Assembly (NCBI GenBank): GCA_963585895.1
Contig: OY757921.1
Span: 87,709,591 to 87,773,590, forward strand
DNA: 64,000 nt
Direction of reading: 5' to 3'
Origin: Sepioteuthis lessoniana
Taxonomy: Eukaryota > Mollusca > Cephalopoda > Myopsida > Loliginidae
Positions 21,560 to 33,191 of the stretch are shown here, piece by piece (within the stretch, counting starts at the first letter, position 1; each line of letters opens with the position of its first letter). The translations under genes were made by a program, and so were the position numbers. The notes under the pieces were generated by a model, which was not told where the DNA came from, did not search any database, and saw nothing but the letters and a program-made list of their open reading frames with translations.

Positions 21560-22160
21560 GCCCAAGTCAGCTGGGGCAGCAGATTACACCGACTACATCT
21601 CTGCAGAGGGGTAAGACTCACGCAAAAAGTGTTCTGGATATGACACTAAACAATCTGATGGTGCAGGTTCAGTAATGCTGGAGCTTTGGGGAAAGAAGAG
21701 CATTCTTTTATTGCCCTTGTTCCAAGGTCCACTCAGGTCCAGAGTGATAGCACCTGATAGTTTCTTATCAAAGGATCAAATAAAACTAAACTGTGCAATT
21801 ACGCTAAACTGAATTGCTCGAAATAGAACTGTTTTTGTATGCTAAACTGAATAGTTTAAAATGGAATTGTTTTTGACATTGGCACTGTACTTACACGAAA
21901 CTGAATCATTTGAAATGGAACTGTTTTGATATTTAACTGTGTATAAACCAAAACTATACTTATACTAAACTGAATTGTTTGAATTAGATCTATTTGACTA
22001 AACAGAATAGCCTGAAATAGAAATGTTTTTAACAATTAAAATACGTACCTATGCTAAACTGAATTGTTTGAAATAGAACTGTTTAAATGTATAAAAAGGA
22101 ATTTGGCATTAAATAACCTACAAGGTTGATATGCCATAAAACCAAACCAAATAAAATAAA
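21560..22160 (-). repeat. Core repeat, ~57-bp satellite arms and hairpin tail
   Basis: 21565-21785 is a reverse core copy (CAGCTGGGGCAGCAGATTAC ... ACCTGATAGTTTCTTATC). Then come at least five arm units built on AACTGAATTGTTTGAAATAGAACTG (21785-22085), and finally AAAAAGGAATTTGGCATTAAATAACCTACAAGG with CCAAACC (22085-22150), the palindromic tail. This is the clearest complete composite: core, arms, tail. Confidence 0.8.
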
Positions 22161-22363
22161 ACAAAAGTAAATACTCTAAAATCTTCGTATGGGAAAATTT
22201 CTGGTGAAGTGTATTGTACTAAAATGTTGCTCTTAGGAGTTTCCAATTGGATGTTCAAAAGGGGTGTTCAACTGATTCAAGTTTACTGTACGGTAGACAA
22301 AGCTAAAACAAATAAAGCGCATCTTCGAAATCAATTATTTAAAATTGTAACAATTTACCCATC

Positions 22364-22647
22364 CATATTTACCCAACCCCTCCGCTCGGGAAGGATATGA
22401 CACAAAGTCAGTTTTTTTAGGCGGAGTTTAACAGGTTTGAATTCAGAGTTTTCCTTCTCCTAAACTAGTTGCCTCACCAAAAAAAACCTAGTCTGCCCTA
22501 CTATTTACCCATAGCTGGAGGGTGAATAATTGGATTCATACCTCTCCCAAGGGTATTAGTGCTCTGTGAAATGCAATCAGTCTCGTCCAGGATTTGAACT
22601 TGTGTCGCCGTGTCGACGATAACCATTACACCACGGGCACCCCCACA
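22364..22647 (-). mobile_element. SINE family A with 15-bp duplication
   Basis: 284 bp. On the minus strand the head has box A-like GTGTAATGGTTATCGTCG and box B-like AAGTTCAAATCCTGG, the body GTGCCC..GCATTTCACAGAGCAC, AGCTATGGGTAAATAGTAGG, and the end TATCCTTCCCGAGCGG. Flanked by a perfect AACAATTTACCCATC duplication (22349-22363 and 22648-22662). Confidence 0.93.
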
Positions 22648-22662
22648 AACAATTTACCCATC

Positions 22663-22990
22663 GCAACGTGTATATTAATGAATATACAATGTTGATAACA
22701 TTTGTATTATTAATTCATGTTCACTTACCATTTCTTTCTTTCTGATTTTCGATGTAATTCTCTAATCAGATAATTAGTCAGGAATTGAAATTTAATAACC
22801 CATCTTTTCACAGTAACGACCACATCAATTTCCGATACTTTCAATCCTATTATTCCTTATTTAAATGCATTTAAATTACAAAGTAATTTAGACTTTTTGA
22901 TTCTCTCTGTTAATCAACAGTAAAAACATTAGCAATGAATTTACCTCTTACATCAAATTATCATCATTTACAGTAACAGCGGTAGCAGGA
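22663..22990. other. AT-rich spacer
   Basis: No gene, SINE box or terminal repeat recognised. Confidence 0.6.
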
Positions 22991-23071
22991 GTAGGTTTGG
23001 TTTGGTTTGGTTTTTCTGGCGAATCAACCGTTCTAGGTTATTCATGCCTAATCCATTTTTATACATATAAA

Positions 23072-23114
<43 letters not shown>

Positions 23115-23612
23115 GCATGATAAGAATGGTTGGTTGGTTGGTTGGATTTTTTATGGCATATCAACCTTTCTAACGCCAAATCCATTTTTATATAAATAAC
23201 CAGATCTATTTCATGCAATTCAGTTTAGCATGAGTACAAAGTTTATTTGTGAAAAACATTTCTATTTCAAGCAATTTAGTTTAGTCAAGGAGTTCTAATT
23301 CAGCTAATTCAGTTTAGTATAAGTACAAACAATATATTTTAGCATAAGTATGCTGTTAGTTCTATTTAACCCATAGTTAGTGATACCACGCCGAGCCAGA
23401 GTGGACCTGGGAGCAATGGCAATGAAGAGGTGCTCCGTATTCCCCCAAACCCCAGCATTACTGGAACCTCACCATCAGATTGTTTAGTGTCATAAATAGG
23501 ACGCTCATTGGTGGGGGTCTTACCCCTCTGCAGAGGTGCAGTTAGTGTATTTTACAGCCCCAGCTGGGCAAGCGCAATCATGAGCCTTAATGAATATATA
23601 TATATATATATA
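22991..23612 (+). repeat. Hairpin tails, arms and core repeat
   Basis: Two reverse palindromic tails (22995-23060 and 23130-23185) surround a (TG)n tract at 23072-23112. Arms (ATTTCAAGCAATTTAGTTTAG) lie at 23215-23365. A core copy lies at 23370-23575 (GTGGACCTGGGAGCAATGG ... TACAGCCCCAGCTGGGCAAG), then (TA)n up to the mariner at 23613. Confidence 0.75.
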
Positions 23613-24513
23613 CGAGGATCATTAAAAAAGTTTCCAGACATTTTTCGTGTGGGCCCTTCTATGGATAGTACATACAGGAAACTCTTGTCCCCTTCGAAGT
23701 AAACTCCTCCGGCTGCAATCCACTTGTTGTACCGTTCTAACAACTTCTGGAAGGCCCCATGGAAGTCCTCTTGTGTGAGCGTATTAATGACCTTCGTCAC
23801 TACCTCTTTCATCTCATCAATTGTCTCATAACAACAGCCTCTGAGGTTAGGGGATAACTAAAAGTCACAGGGAGCAAGGTCTGGACGATAGGGAGGCTGA
23901 GGAACTGTCTTGATGACCATCTTGGTCAAATAGTCTGTGACAAGGATGGGGTTGTGGACTGGTGCATTGTCCTGCTGGAAATGCCACTGACCCGATTTGA
24001 AGAGTGCTGGCCTCTTCCGACGGAATCTCGTCCTGAACTCCCTTAAAACCTCAACATAGCAACCCTAATCCAAAGCCTTTGGCCAATCAACTCTGGTGTA
24101 TTGACTTCCTTACTCCTCCCACACCTCTCATCATTCCTCACAGACTCCCTGCCTTCCTGGAATCCCTTATGCCACTCAAAAACTGATGCTCGATTCATGC
24201 AAGATGGTCGTTAAGCAGTCTGAAGCATTCCATAAGTTTCTGTGACATTTTTTCCAAGTTTAAAACAGAGTTTTATTGCATATCGTTCTTCTAAGTGTCC
24301 TCATTGCATTTTTGAAATTCACCAGCTGTGACAATCAGGTTTTAGTAGGGTGTATTCCAATTGCTGCTGTAGGTGTTCCTTTGAACCTGAAATCATAAAA
24401 ATTAGTCAGTCATCTCATAAGAGGTATAGCAATAACATAGTGAATTTTCAAGAGTCTACGGCAATTTTAAATGCCAGTACAAAAAAGTCTGGAAACCTAT
24501 TGAATGCACTACG
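23613..24513 (-). mobile_element. Deleted mariner, copy 1
   Basis: 901 bp between TA dinucleotides, inside a TA-rich tract. The terminal inverted repeats start CGAGGATCATTAAAAAAG (plus left) and CGTAGTGCATTCAATAGG (right, reversed); both continue into TTTCCAGAC. Read from 24513 leftward: a 5' untranslated part, the N-terminal helix-turn-helix coding part, an abrupt junction, then the C-terminal part with QQDNAPVHN-like and YRPDLAPCD-like motifs and LTQEDFHGAFQKLLERYNK. The block with the first catalytic Asp is missing and stops are present, so it cannot encode transposase. The internal junction is the same as in 28832-29740. Confidence 0.85.

Positions 24514-24516
<3 letters not shown>

Positions 24517-24582
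<66 letters not shown>
24517..24582. repeat. (TA)n(TG)n microsatellite
   Basis: TATATATA followed by a long TG run. The flanking ORFs on both strands are artefacts. Confidence 0.95.
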
Positions 24583-24585
<3 letters not shown>

Positions 24586-25640
24586 GGGGTCTCTTTGTGC
24601 GTTCGTGGATGGGTCGCCAAAAAAAGGAATCTTATCTTCAGCATTTTTAACCGATGTCAGACTGTCTAGAGGGACCCCTTTGTCAAATTTAGCGCGAAGA
24701 CCACGAGAAGAGCTGTGCCCGTGAAAACTTGCGAGACCGGAAGAAAAAGACAAAGGACGTTAGTCAGTTAGGAGAGAAACTCCGGAGCAGAGAGTCAGAG
24801 ATTCAAGCCCAACATCAAATGCCCACACGGCCAGATGTTGGAAGAAACAACGGGGTCCATACCACAAGATGAACGGCCAAACCAACAAAACCTGGCGTGT
24901 GTGTTGTTTCAAAATAACAATTCTATTTCAAACAATTCAGTTTAGCATAAGTACACAATTTAGTTCTATTCGACTCATAGATAGGATTCTACCAGGTGCA
25001 ATCACTCCGAACCTGGGAGCGATGGCATTGAAGAGGTACTCCACATTCCCCAAAGCTCAAGCAATACTGGAAGTACACCGTCAGATTATTTAGTGTTATA
25101 TTCTGGATACTCGTTATGAATATCTTAAATCTCTGCAGAGAAGCAATCGATGTATTCTACAGCCCCAGCCGACAGGGCAATATATAGATTTAATATCCAA
25201 ACAATTTCATTTCAGATAATTCAGTTCAGCATAAGTACACAGTTTAGATGTCAAAACAGTTCTTTTTCAAGCAATTCAGTTTAACCTAAGTACGCAGTTT
25301 AAATTTCAAAACAGTTCTATTTTAAACAATTCAGTTTAGCACAAATACGCAGTTTAAATGCAAAAAAACAGTAAACTCAAACTACGGTTTAGTTCTATTA
25401 AACCCATAGATAGAACCCTTATCAGCTGCTACCACTTCGAGCCAGGGTGGACCTGGGAGCGATGGCAGTGAAGGTGTATTCCGCATTCTCCATAGCTCCA
25501 GCATTACTGGAAGTACACTATGAGATTGTTTAGTGTTATATCCAGGACACTGGTTGGGTGTGTCTTACACCTCTGCAGAGAAGCAGTCGCTGTATTCTAC
25601 ATTTCAAGCCGACTGGGCAAGCAGTAATAGGTACTATATA
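24583..25640 (+). repeat. Two core repeats with satellite arms
   Basis: 24583-24890 is unassigned. Core copies lie at 24960-25190 and 25395-25640; both end CTGTATTCTAC(A)..CCGAC.GGGCAA. Arms of AATTCAGTTTAGCATAAGTAC units lie at 24915-24960 and 25200-25395 (four units of about 55 bp). Confidence 0.75.
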
Positions 25641-26570
25641 GAATTGTATCTGAATGGAAATACGCGTATTTAGGCCAAAGCTAGATGGAACAACCCTAAC
25701 TACATGTTGAAGTTCACCTATAGCACGCAAGTAACAGTGTTTCAAAGGAAGTATCTCTGCAGGACCCTATATAGACCTTAACTTAGTGTTTTTTTTTAAA
25801 ATATTAGCTGCTACTTATTCAATTGAATATCTTAACGATAGAATTTTAATATTCAGAAGATTTATTCCAACTTTCTCTTGAACTGAAATAGAATATCTAA
25901 AAATAGATAGTTGAATAAATGGCTGAATATTCAGCAATATAATGATAGTATTTGTAGTCGAGATATATAAAGTGTGATTATTGTAAGTTGTACTTATTTT
26001 TACGAGATTCTTTTAATGAACAGGGGGAAATATTGCCTAAGGAGTTGGCAATAGGAAGCACTGCTTGCGGTTGCACCTTTCACAAGGAAGTCTTTTGTAA
26101 TGTAAACTTTCGTGTCCTAAACAATTATCAGCATGGCTTTCGTTACTGAATGCTGCGTCCAGAACCTTTCTTTACCGGAAATTCATTGTGTTTCCTCTTC
26201 ATGGACAGCCTTTTTGGCTCAGGCTCGTAGCGGTAAACTCATGTTCAACCGATTTGTAGACATATTCTTTTTTTTACTTAGACATGCTTCGTCATACACA
26301 TCGTTGATTCTTCTGTAAATTTCGCATGGTTTGCACTTCTCAGCCACCAAATATTTGATGACAGACCTCTGTTCACATCATGAGTGACGAGTATAATTTT
26401 TCACTATCTTTAATAGCCTCAAAACAAATACCTTTGCTTGTTCAGAAAATGATTTTTTGCTATAAACCAATTCCCAAAAATTTACGTTTACATTATTGAA
26501 AAAATATAGAAAAAAATTAAACAAAGTCATAGATTGAATTACTATAACCAGAAAATCCAGCAAATACTGC
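25641..26570. other. AT-rich unassigned DNA
   Basis: Contains GGAGTTGGCAATAGGAAGCAC and GGTAAACTCATGTTCAACCGATTT at 26040-26255, which resemble 8745-8985 (TTGGAATCGGCAATAGGAATC ... AAATCTATGTTTAACCGATTT). This is a second, diverged copy of an unnamed dispersed repeat. No coding region supported. Confidence 0.5.
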
Positions 26571-26574
26571 ACTC

Positions 26575-26715
26575 GACATACAGAACCACCGGACAGCTGT
26601 TTCCGTATTAAATCTCATCAGCAGTGTATACTGTGATCTCCGCTACTGGAGATCGAACCAGCGACCCCAGAGTCAAATCTTTACCACTGAACTACCGGTC
26701 CGCATGGTACACAAG
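26575..26715 (-). mobile_element. tRNA-like SINE head
   Basis: On the minus strand GGACCGGTAGTTCAGTGGTA (box A) and GCTGGTTCGATCTCCAG (box B) have tRNA spacing. No intact cloverleaf or clear acceptor pairing, and it continues into non-tRNA sequence, so I call it a SINE piece rather than a tRNA gene. Confidence 0.5.
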
Positions 26716-26770
26716 CGATGCTCTCTTAACTAGACATAGTAATTGCGCGGCCAATTAACCTGTCGTACTT

Positions 26771-27062
26771 GGAGGTGCCCGTAGTGTAATGTTTATCGTC
26801 GTAGGAAATGAACACGACGACTCGAGTTCAAATCCTGGACGAGACAGATTGCATTTCACATAGCACTAATACCCTTGGGAAATGTATGAATCCAATTATT
26901 CTCCCTCCAGCTATGGGTAAATAGTAGGCCAGACTGGGTTCTTCAGCCTTGGTGAGGCAACTAGTCTAGGAGAAGGAAATCTCTGAATTGAAACCTGTTA
27001 AACTCCACTTAAAAATTGACCTTGTGTCATATCCTGCCCGAGCGGAGGGGTTGGTAAATAGG
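26771..27062 (+). mobile_element. SINE family A with 17-bp duplication
   Basis: 292 bp. Head GGAGGTGCCCGTAGTGTAAT (box A region), CGAGTTCAAATCCTGG (box B), body CATTTCACATAGCACTAATA and CCAGCTATGGGTAAATAGTA, 3' end CCCGAGCGGAGGGGTTGGTA. Perfect flanking duplication ATTAACCTGTCGTACTT (26754-26770 and 27063-27079). The best-bounded SINE in the window. Confidence 0.95.
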
Positions 27063-27329
27063 ATTAACCTGTCGTACTTTTACTTAAAAAAGAAAATGTA
27101 CATCAAAATAATATCATTTTCTTTTTACGAAAAATCTTCTTTTATTGAATTGCTTTGGTGTTTGAACGAATTACTGAGATAACAAACTGGACCTTTTTTA
27201 CGCATTTTTATTTTCACTTTTGAACACAATCATAAAAACTTGAAATATTCTCTTCAACCATCTTTGTCAACGCATAGATAAAGGCAAAATATTAAAAAGG
27301 ATAGAAACTTGTTTTGTCACAAATTAAAG

Positions 27330-27590
27330 CATGTTAACACCAGAAAAATGTAGTGTAGGGCCAGACACGCCAGACGGTTCGAAAGGTGTCTGTGGGCCTT
27401 GTCGGCTTTCCCCTAAAAAGTATCGCCTCAGGCGCCAGGTGATAAACCTAGCCCCTACAAGGCGATTTAGAGCCTTAGGAGACGGCCCGATGAGTGACGT
27501 GAATGCTAGGATTTCCCGGAACCCACGTCAGGCAGTCTCAACCAAGTTACTGCCTACGAAGTCAGTTTTTTTTACCCGCCACAAATAGTG
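27330..27590. other. GC-rich island of unknown origin
   Basis: About 260 bp with much higher GC than its AT-rich flanks, single-copy within this window. The plus strand has an 85-codon ORF (27331-27588) rich in Arg, Pro and Ser with no motif I recognise; the other strand has no long ORF. Could be a piece of an unidentified mobile element, a host exon/CpG island, or foreign DNA. No SINE boxes or terminal repeats found. Confidence 0.35.
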
Positions 27591-27739
27591 TCCAATGTAT
27601 TGATGAGGAATTGGACATACCCAATAATGTTCACAGGGAAGGTATATAACAGTTATACGTTTATATCTACATCTTAGTATTTTTGTTTCTTAAGTTTTCT
27701 TTCTCCCTGGATCGTTCATCATACTAATAAATTTTTTAA

Positions 27740-27975
27740 CAGATCTATTTGATCCATAGATAGGACCCCAACAAGTTCTTCAACTTCGGGATTGGGTGGA
27801 CCTGGGAGTCATGGTAATGAAGGAGTACGTGCCACTCTCTAATTGGAGCCTTACCACCAGATGCATTTTATTCAAACCTTGGACAGGGCTTTTTTTAGGG
27901 GGTGGAGAAAAGGGGCACTCTTACTCCTCTGCAGGGGTTACAGTCAGTGAATTCAAAGCCTCATAAACTGGTTTG
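27740..27975 (+). repeat. Core repeat copy, diverged
   Basis: GATCCATAGATAGGACCCCAAC, GTGGACCTGGGAGTCATGG, then CTTACTCCTCTGCAGGGG and AAAGCCTCATAAACTGG match the core consensus in order. Confidence 0.7.
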
Positions 27976-28139
27976 AAATTATATGTTGAACGACCAAAAC
28001 CAAATTTGTTTTCAAATTCAAGATTTGAGTCAGATAAAAAATGTTTTGCTGTTAATGGAAAGATATTAACAAAAAAGAAAATTCCTTATTTCTACCTGAT
28101 TCTCTAGGAAATCCTTTTAAAAAATTTTCAATATGCTAA

Positions 28140-28140
28140 A

Positions 28141-28171
<31 letters not shown>

Positions 28172-28242
28172 CTTCTTCTTCTTCTTCTTCAGATTCTTCT
28201 TCTTCTTCTTCTTCTTCTTCTTCTTCTTCTTCTTCTTCTTCT
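28140..28242. repeat. (TTC)n microsatellite
   Basis: Two long CTT runs separated by CAGATT. Confidence 0.95.
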
Positions 28243-28679
28243 ATTATCTTAAGCGTTCATTATTACTTCCGTTTTCTTCCTTTTTTTTCTTTGGTGCACC
28301 CTTTTTAGGTTTGTTTATCTTTTCTCATTTTAGTCTCTTTTTTTTTTGTAGGGTGGGGACTTATTTCCTTTCTGCAACTTTCATCCATAATTTGTTTAAT
28401 TACTTTTCCATTCCAAAGAATTTTCCAGCAGCCTCACCGCCAAATTATTTACACCATTAACAGACAAAGATTTAAGAGTCGATCGCTAGTCAACATGGCG
28501 TCTGTACATTTGCGATTGCGAAATGCTAGCATCTTGCTTGCCAGGGATAAAAAAAAAAAGAAAAAAAAAGGTGTCTGCTGAACGGCTGGCTTTTATTCAA
28601 TATAATTATTTCGTCATTACCATTGGCGTTTCGGCAATTGCGGTTGTTGACACAAATACAGGCGTCATGGTTATCTCTT
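28243..28679. other. T-rich spacer
   Basis: Pyrimidine-rich sequence with an A-run near 28550-28568. No gene supported. Confidence 0.55.
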
Positions 28680-30790
28680 TTCAGTGAGTACGTGGGCATA
28701 TGTTTGTGTGCCCGTATGTATGATCGTATGTGTGCGTATTATTACGTGTGTTGGTTATTGCGTTTTTTCGTGTATGTGTTTGTATCAGTGTGTGTATGTG
28801 TAAGTTTGTATTTCTGAATTTCTGAGGTGTACGTGGTGTATTCAATAGGTTTCCAGGCTTTTTTTTTTGTACAGGCATTTAAAATTGTCGAAGACTCTTG
28901 AAAATTCACTATGTTATTGCTATATATCTTATGAGATGACTGACCAATCTTTATGATTTCAGCTTTAAATGAATAGCTACAGCAGCAATTGGAATACACC
29001 CTACTAAAGCCTGATTGTCACAGCTGGCGAATTTCAAAAATGCAATCTGGACGTGAGGACACTTTAGAAGAACGATATGCAATAAAATTCTGTTTTAAAA
29101 GTTGAAATAATGCCACAAAAACGTATGGAATGCTTGACTGCTTTTCGACCATCTTGCATGAATCAAGCATCAGTTTTTGAGGGGTATAAGAGATTCAAAG
29201 AAGGGAGAGAATGTGTGAGGGATTACGAGAGGTGTGGGAGGAGTAATGAAGTCAATACACCAGATTTGATTGGTCAAAGCGTTTGGGTTAAGGTTAGGGT
29301 TACTATGTTGAGAATTTATGGGAGTTCAAGAAGAGATTCCGTCGGAAGAGGCCAGCAAATCTTTAAATCGGGTCAGTGGCATTTCTAGCAGGACAATGCA
29401 CCAGTTCACAACTCCATCCTTGTCACAGACTATTTTACCAAGATGGTCATCAAGACAGTTCTTCAGCTTCCCCATAGTCCAGACCTTGCTCCCTGTGACG
29501 TTTGGTTATTCCCTAAGCTCTTTATGAAAGAATTGAAGGGATGAAAGAGGCTGTGACGAAGGTCATTGACACACTCACACAAGAGAACTTCCATGGGGCC
29601 TTTCAGAAGTTTCTGGAACTGTATAACAAGTGCAATGCCGCTGTAAGAGATAACTTCGAAGGGAACTAGAGTTTCATGTGAGTACTATCAATAAAAATAC
29701 CCATACGAAAAAAGTCTGGAAACTTATTTAATGATCCTCGTATTTTGTAGGGTCACCTGCATTTGTGTGATTGAGTGTTTCTATATGTGATTTCGTTTCT
29801 ATATTCGTTCCCATGCAGTTATGCATGTGTGTGTGTGTGTGTGTGTGTGTATGTAAGTGTATGTGTTATTATATTTATGTTTTTATTCTGTGTTTGTGTG
29901 CATGTGTGTGTATGTGGGAACTTGTACTTCTGTATTTTTGAGAGCTATTTTGAAGGGTCCACGCATGTGTGTGATCGTGTGTTTCTATATGCTTTCGTGG
30001 CTGTGGTCGTGCCCCCTCATGTGCGTGTGTGTGTGTGTGTGTGCGTTATTAATGTTTGTTTTTTTATTGTTAGTCTTTATGTACGAGTTAATGTGTGTAT
30101 GTATATGTCAGAGTTTGGAATTTTTTAGGTGTATTTTGGAAGGTGGCGTGCATATGTATGATTGTGTGTTTCTATATGTGACTTCATTACTGTGTTCGTG
30201 CCCATGCACGTATGTGTGTGTGTGTGTGTGTTATTAAATATGTATTTGTTATAGTGTTTTTGTGTGTATGTGTGCGTGAGTGAATGTATGTGTGAGCTTA
30301 TATTTCTCTATTTTTGAGGGGTATTTCGTAGGGTCACGTACATGTGGGTGATGGTGTGTTTCTATATGTGTATACTGTGTTCGTCCCCATTCAGGTGCGT
30401 GTGTGTGTGTGTTTGCTTCTTATTACGTGTGAGTTTGTTATTGTGTGTATATGTGTGTTCGGGTACTGGCGTGTGAATGAGCTTTCTTCTGGTATTTCTG
30501 GGGGGTATTTTGGATGGTCACGTGTATATGTGTGATTGTGTTACTATATGTGTTTTGGTTACTGTGTTCGTGCCCACGCACGCACGCACGTATCTGTGTG
30601 TGTGTGTGTGTGTGTGTTTGTGCACGTGTGTGTGTGTGTGTGTGTGTTTTATTACATATGTGTTTGTTATTGTGTGTATGTCTGCGATTCTATGTTTTTG
30701 TCTGTATTTTGGTTACTTTATTCGTACCCACTTTACGTATGTGTGTATATGTTATTTCATATGTGTTTGTTATGGTGGGTATGTGTGGAT

Positions 30791-30829
<39 letters not shown>

Positions 30830-30992
30830 AGATAGAGATAGAGAGATAGAGATAGAGAGAGAGAGAGAGTTTGTATTTCTGTATATCTGATGGTCATTTT
30901 GGAGGGCCCCGTTCAGGCGTGTGATTGTGTGTTTCTATATATGTTTTCATTACTGTGTTCGTGCCTACGCACGCGTGATGTGCGCAAGCGCG

Positions 30993-31065
<73 letters not shown>

Positions 31066-32004
31066 ACATCTGCGTTTTTTATTGTGTATATGTGGGCATG
31101 ATTGTGTGTTTCTGGATGTGTTTTGTTTACTGTGTTCGTGCCCACGCATGCGTGTGTGTGCGTGTTTGTGTGTTATTATATGTGTGTTGTTATTGTGGGC
31201 ATGTGTGTATGTGTTTGTGTGTATGTGTGAGCTTGTATTTCTGTATTTCAGAGGGGTATTTGGGGAGGAGTATGTGTGTAAATGTGTCTATTTATTTGTG
31301 TATATATATACCAACCTCGCCGCACGGACAGGATGCAACACAAGTATTCCTTCTCCTAGACTGGTTCCCAATCCCCGGCCCAAAAATCCAGACTTTTTAT
31401 GTCTTTCTGTTTGTGTTTCTATTTACTCTTTTCGTTTTTTGTCTGTTTCTATTTACTCTTTTTGTTTTGGTTTTGTTTTTGTTTCTGTCTGTGTTTGCGT
31501 GTATGTTCGATTTGGTGTGCGTTTGCCTATTTGGGTGTGCGTGTGTATGTGTGAGTTTGGGCATGCCTGCGTTTCTGTTAAGGAGTGCTTGGATGTGCGA
31601 GTGATTATGAATGAGCGTATGTGCACGTATTTGTGTATATGTGTGTGTCCTTTGTCAGTGTTTGTATTCGCGTGTGTATCTGATGTTGTATGCACATGTA
31701 TGTGTTTGTGCTCGTCTGAGTGTATGTAAATGTGTGTTTGTGTGTGCTAATGTATGTGTGCTTCTGTATAAGTGTATGCTTGTGCGCTTTGTGTGTGTAT
31801 GTGTTTGTGTATGTGTGTGTGAGTTAGTGGTTGTGTTCCTGCTTGTCTGTAAGTGTGGTATTTCTGCCTGTAAGTGTGTGGGGGTTCTACTTTTGAAGGT
31901 TTTTTTTTTGTCCGTGTGTCAGTGTTTGTCTGTCAGTCTCTACGTGTGAGTATGTGAGTAAGTGCGTGTGTTTCTATGTGTGCGTGCACACGCGTGTGTC
32001 TGTA

Positions 32005-32051
<47 letters not shown>

Positions 32052-32130
32052 ACGTGTGTAATTTTGTGTGTTTGAATGTGTGATTCTCTGAGTGTTTGTG
32101 ATAGCGTGTAAATTTTTTTTCGGATATTCA
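28680..32130. repeat. TG-rich minisatellite with ~180-200 bp period
   Basis: The module GTGATTGTGTGTTTCTATATG, then GTGTTCGTGCCCA.GCA, a (TG)n run, TTATTA...TGTTTGTTATTGTG and a TTGTATTTCTGTATTT.TGAGGGGTATTTT end recurs with starts near 29767, 29969, 30156, 30348, 30532, 30919 and 31098. The outer parts (28680-28830 and 31330-32130) are more degenerate. A mariner (28832-29740) is inserted in it. The long Cys/Val-rich and His/Thr-rich ORFs on either strand are translations of the repeat and not genes. Confidence 0.85.
28832..29740 (+). mobile_element. Deleted mariner, copy 2
   Basis: 909 bp with TA at both edges (28830-28831 and 29741-29742). The interrupted minisatellite sentence reads on across the insertion (TTTCTGAGGTG ... 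TTTTGTAGGGTCAC). Termini CGTGGTGTATTCAATAGG and, reversed, CGAGGATCATTAAATAAG. The N-terminal coding part starts at the ATG at 29110 and runs to about 29300. The sequence then jumps to the segment coding SGQWHF and the C-terminal catalytic region (SPDLAPCD-type, read across frameshifts) to about 29670. The first catalytic Asp block is absent. Not functional. Confidence 0.85.
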
Positions 32131-32660
32131 GTTTGAAGGAGGATTTCATTTTTTTTTCATCTACCCTTCCCTAGGTAATCGGGTGTGGTCTGCTGTTTCT
32201 TTAAGATCTCCCTTTTTACTCTTCTTTCTTTCTTGGACTAGTTTTGACTTTATTTTTAATTCATCATCGTTAGGGCTCTTTTTTGCCTTCCAAATAAAAC
32301 CATTTATGAGATCATTTTTTTGTTCCTTTTCTGTCCAACCACTTGTTCTAATCTCAGTCATAAACATCTTTCGTTTCTGCATTCCATATATTTAAAGACT
32401 TCACAAACTTTACCTCCTTGAGATCTTCGTTCTCTTCCTCTCTTGATTCTCTCTCTTCTTTTCCTTCAGTGTAAAAGTCTTTTTCTCCTTCGAATCCATT
32501 TTTTCCTCTCTTTTTGGCTTCAACTGAATCCACAATAATCTTTTTTTTTCTTCTATTACTTTTCATTGCAAATTTTTATTCGATCTGATTATTCCGAATT
32601 TTAATCTTAAAAGTTTTCATTTTTTACCATTTGGTTTTCTTCAGTCTTTTTCTTATATCA
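32131..32660. other. Pyrimidine-rich spacer
   Basis: Overlapping ORFs on both strands at 32160-32570 are Lys/Glu- or Ser/Phe-rich translations of a pyrimidine/purine-asymmetric tract. No recognisable domain. Confidence 0.5.
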
Positions 32661-32661
32661 A

Positions 32662-32905
32662 GGGAGTCTCTGAGGTACAGTGGTTAACGCCCAGGACTGC
32701 GATATCGTTAAAGTAAGCGATTGCGAACTCTAGTCATGCTAGTGTGTTCAATCTCTGACTAATAACATTGGAAAAGGCATGAATCCCCCTATTCCGTCAT
32801 TAGGGGATATATAGCACAACTATTGTAAATTGACCTGGATTGCCTTGGCATTAAATAAATCACGAAGGTTGATATGCCATTTAACGAAGAAACCAAACCA
32901 AACCA
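32662..32905 (+). mobile_element. SINE family B with hairpin tail
   Basis: Head GGGAGTCTCTGAGGTACAGTGGTTAA..., box B-like GCGATTGCGAACTCTAG, body GGAAAAGGCATGAATCC and CCGTCATTAGGGGATATATAG. It ends in GGCATTAAATAAATCACGAAGG TTGATATGCC and CCAAACCAAACC, the palindromic tail. Related copies at 38948 and 52287. Confidence 0.75.
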
Positions 32906-32989
32906 AACCTAGTTAAAACGTTGATGATCCGGGAAAGAATAAACAAAGATAAAGTAATAAGAAGGTGAATTTTTATTCGGATTCTTTCT

Positions 32990-33191
32990 TTAAGCGGATA
33001 TATGTAAACAAAAACAAATATGATACATAAGCCTTTAAATTTGCTTTGCTTCCGCTGGTTTCCTCGTGATTGAGTGGTAGAATCTTGGATTGGCGTTAAA
33101 GTCAGCCAGGTTTGTATCCCATCTTCGGTAATCTAGCCTGTCTAGCCACACTGATGAGTTCTGATAGAACGAAACAGTCCGTCTGTGGCTG

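Noticed and set aside
26640-26710. Possible functional tRNA gene on the minus strand
   Set aside because: Box A and box B are good, but the acceptor and anticodon stems do not close convincingly and the sequence continues as a repeat; treated as a SINE head.
29775-31949. Long plus-strand ORFs (up to 279 codons) rich in Cys, Val and Phe, and minus-strand Thr-His repeats
   Set aside because: They are six-frame translations of TG-rich minisatellite; overlapping ORFs occur in all frames on both strands.
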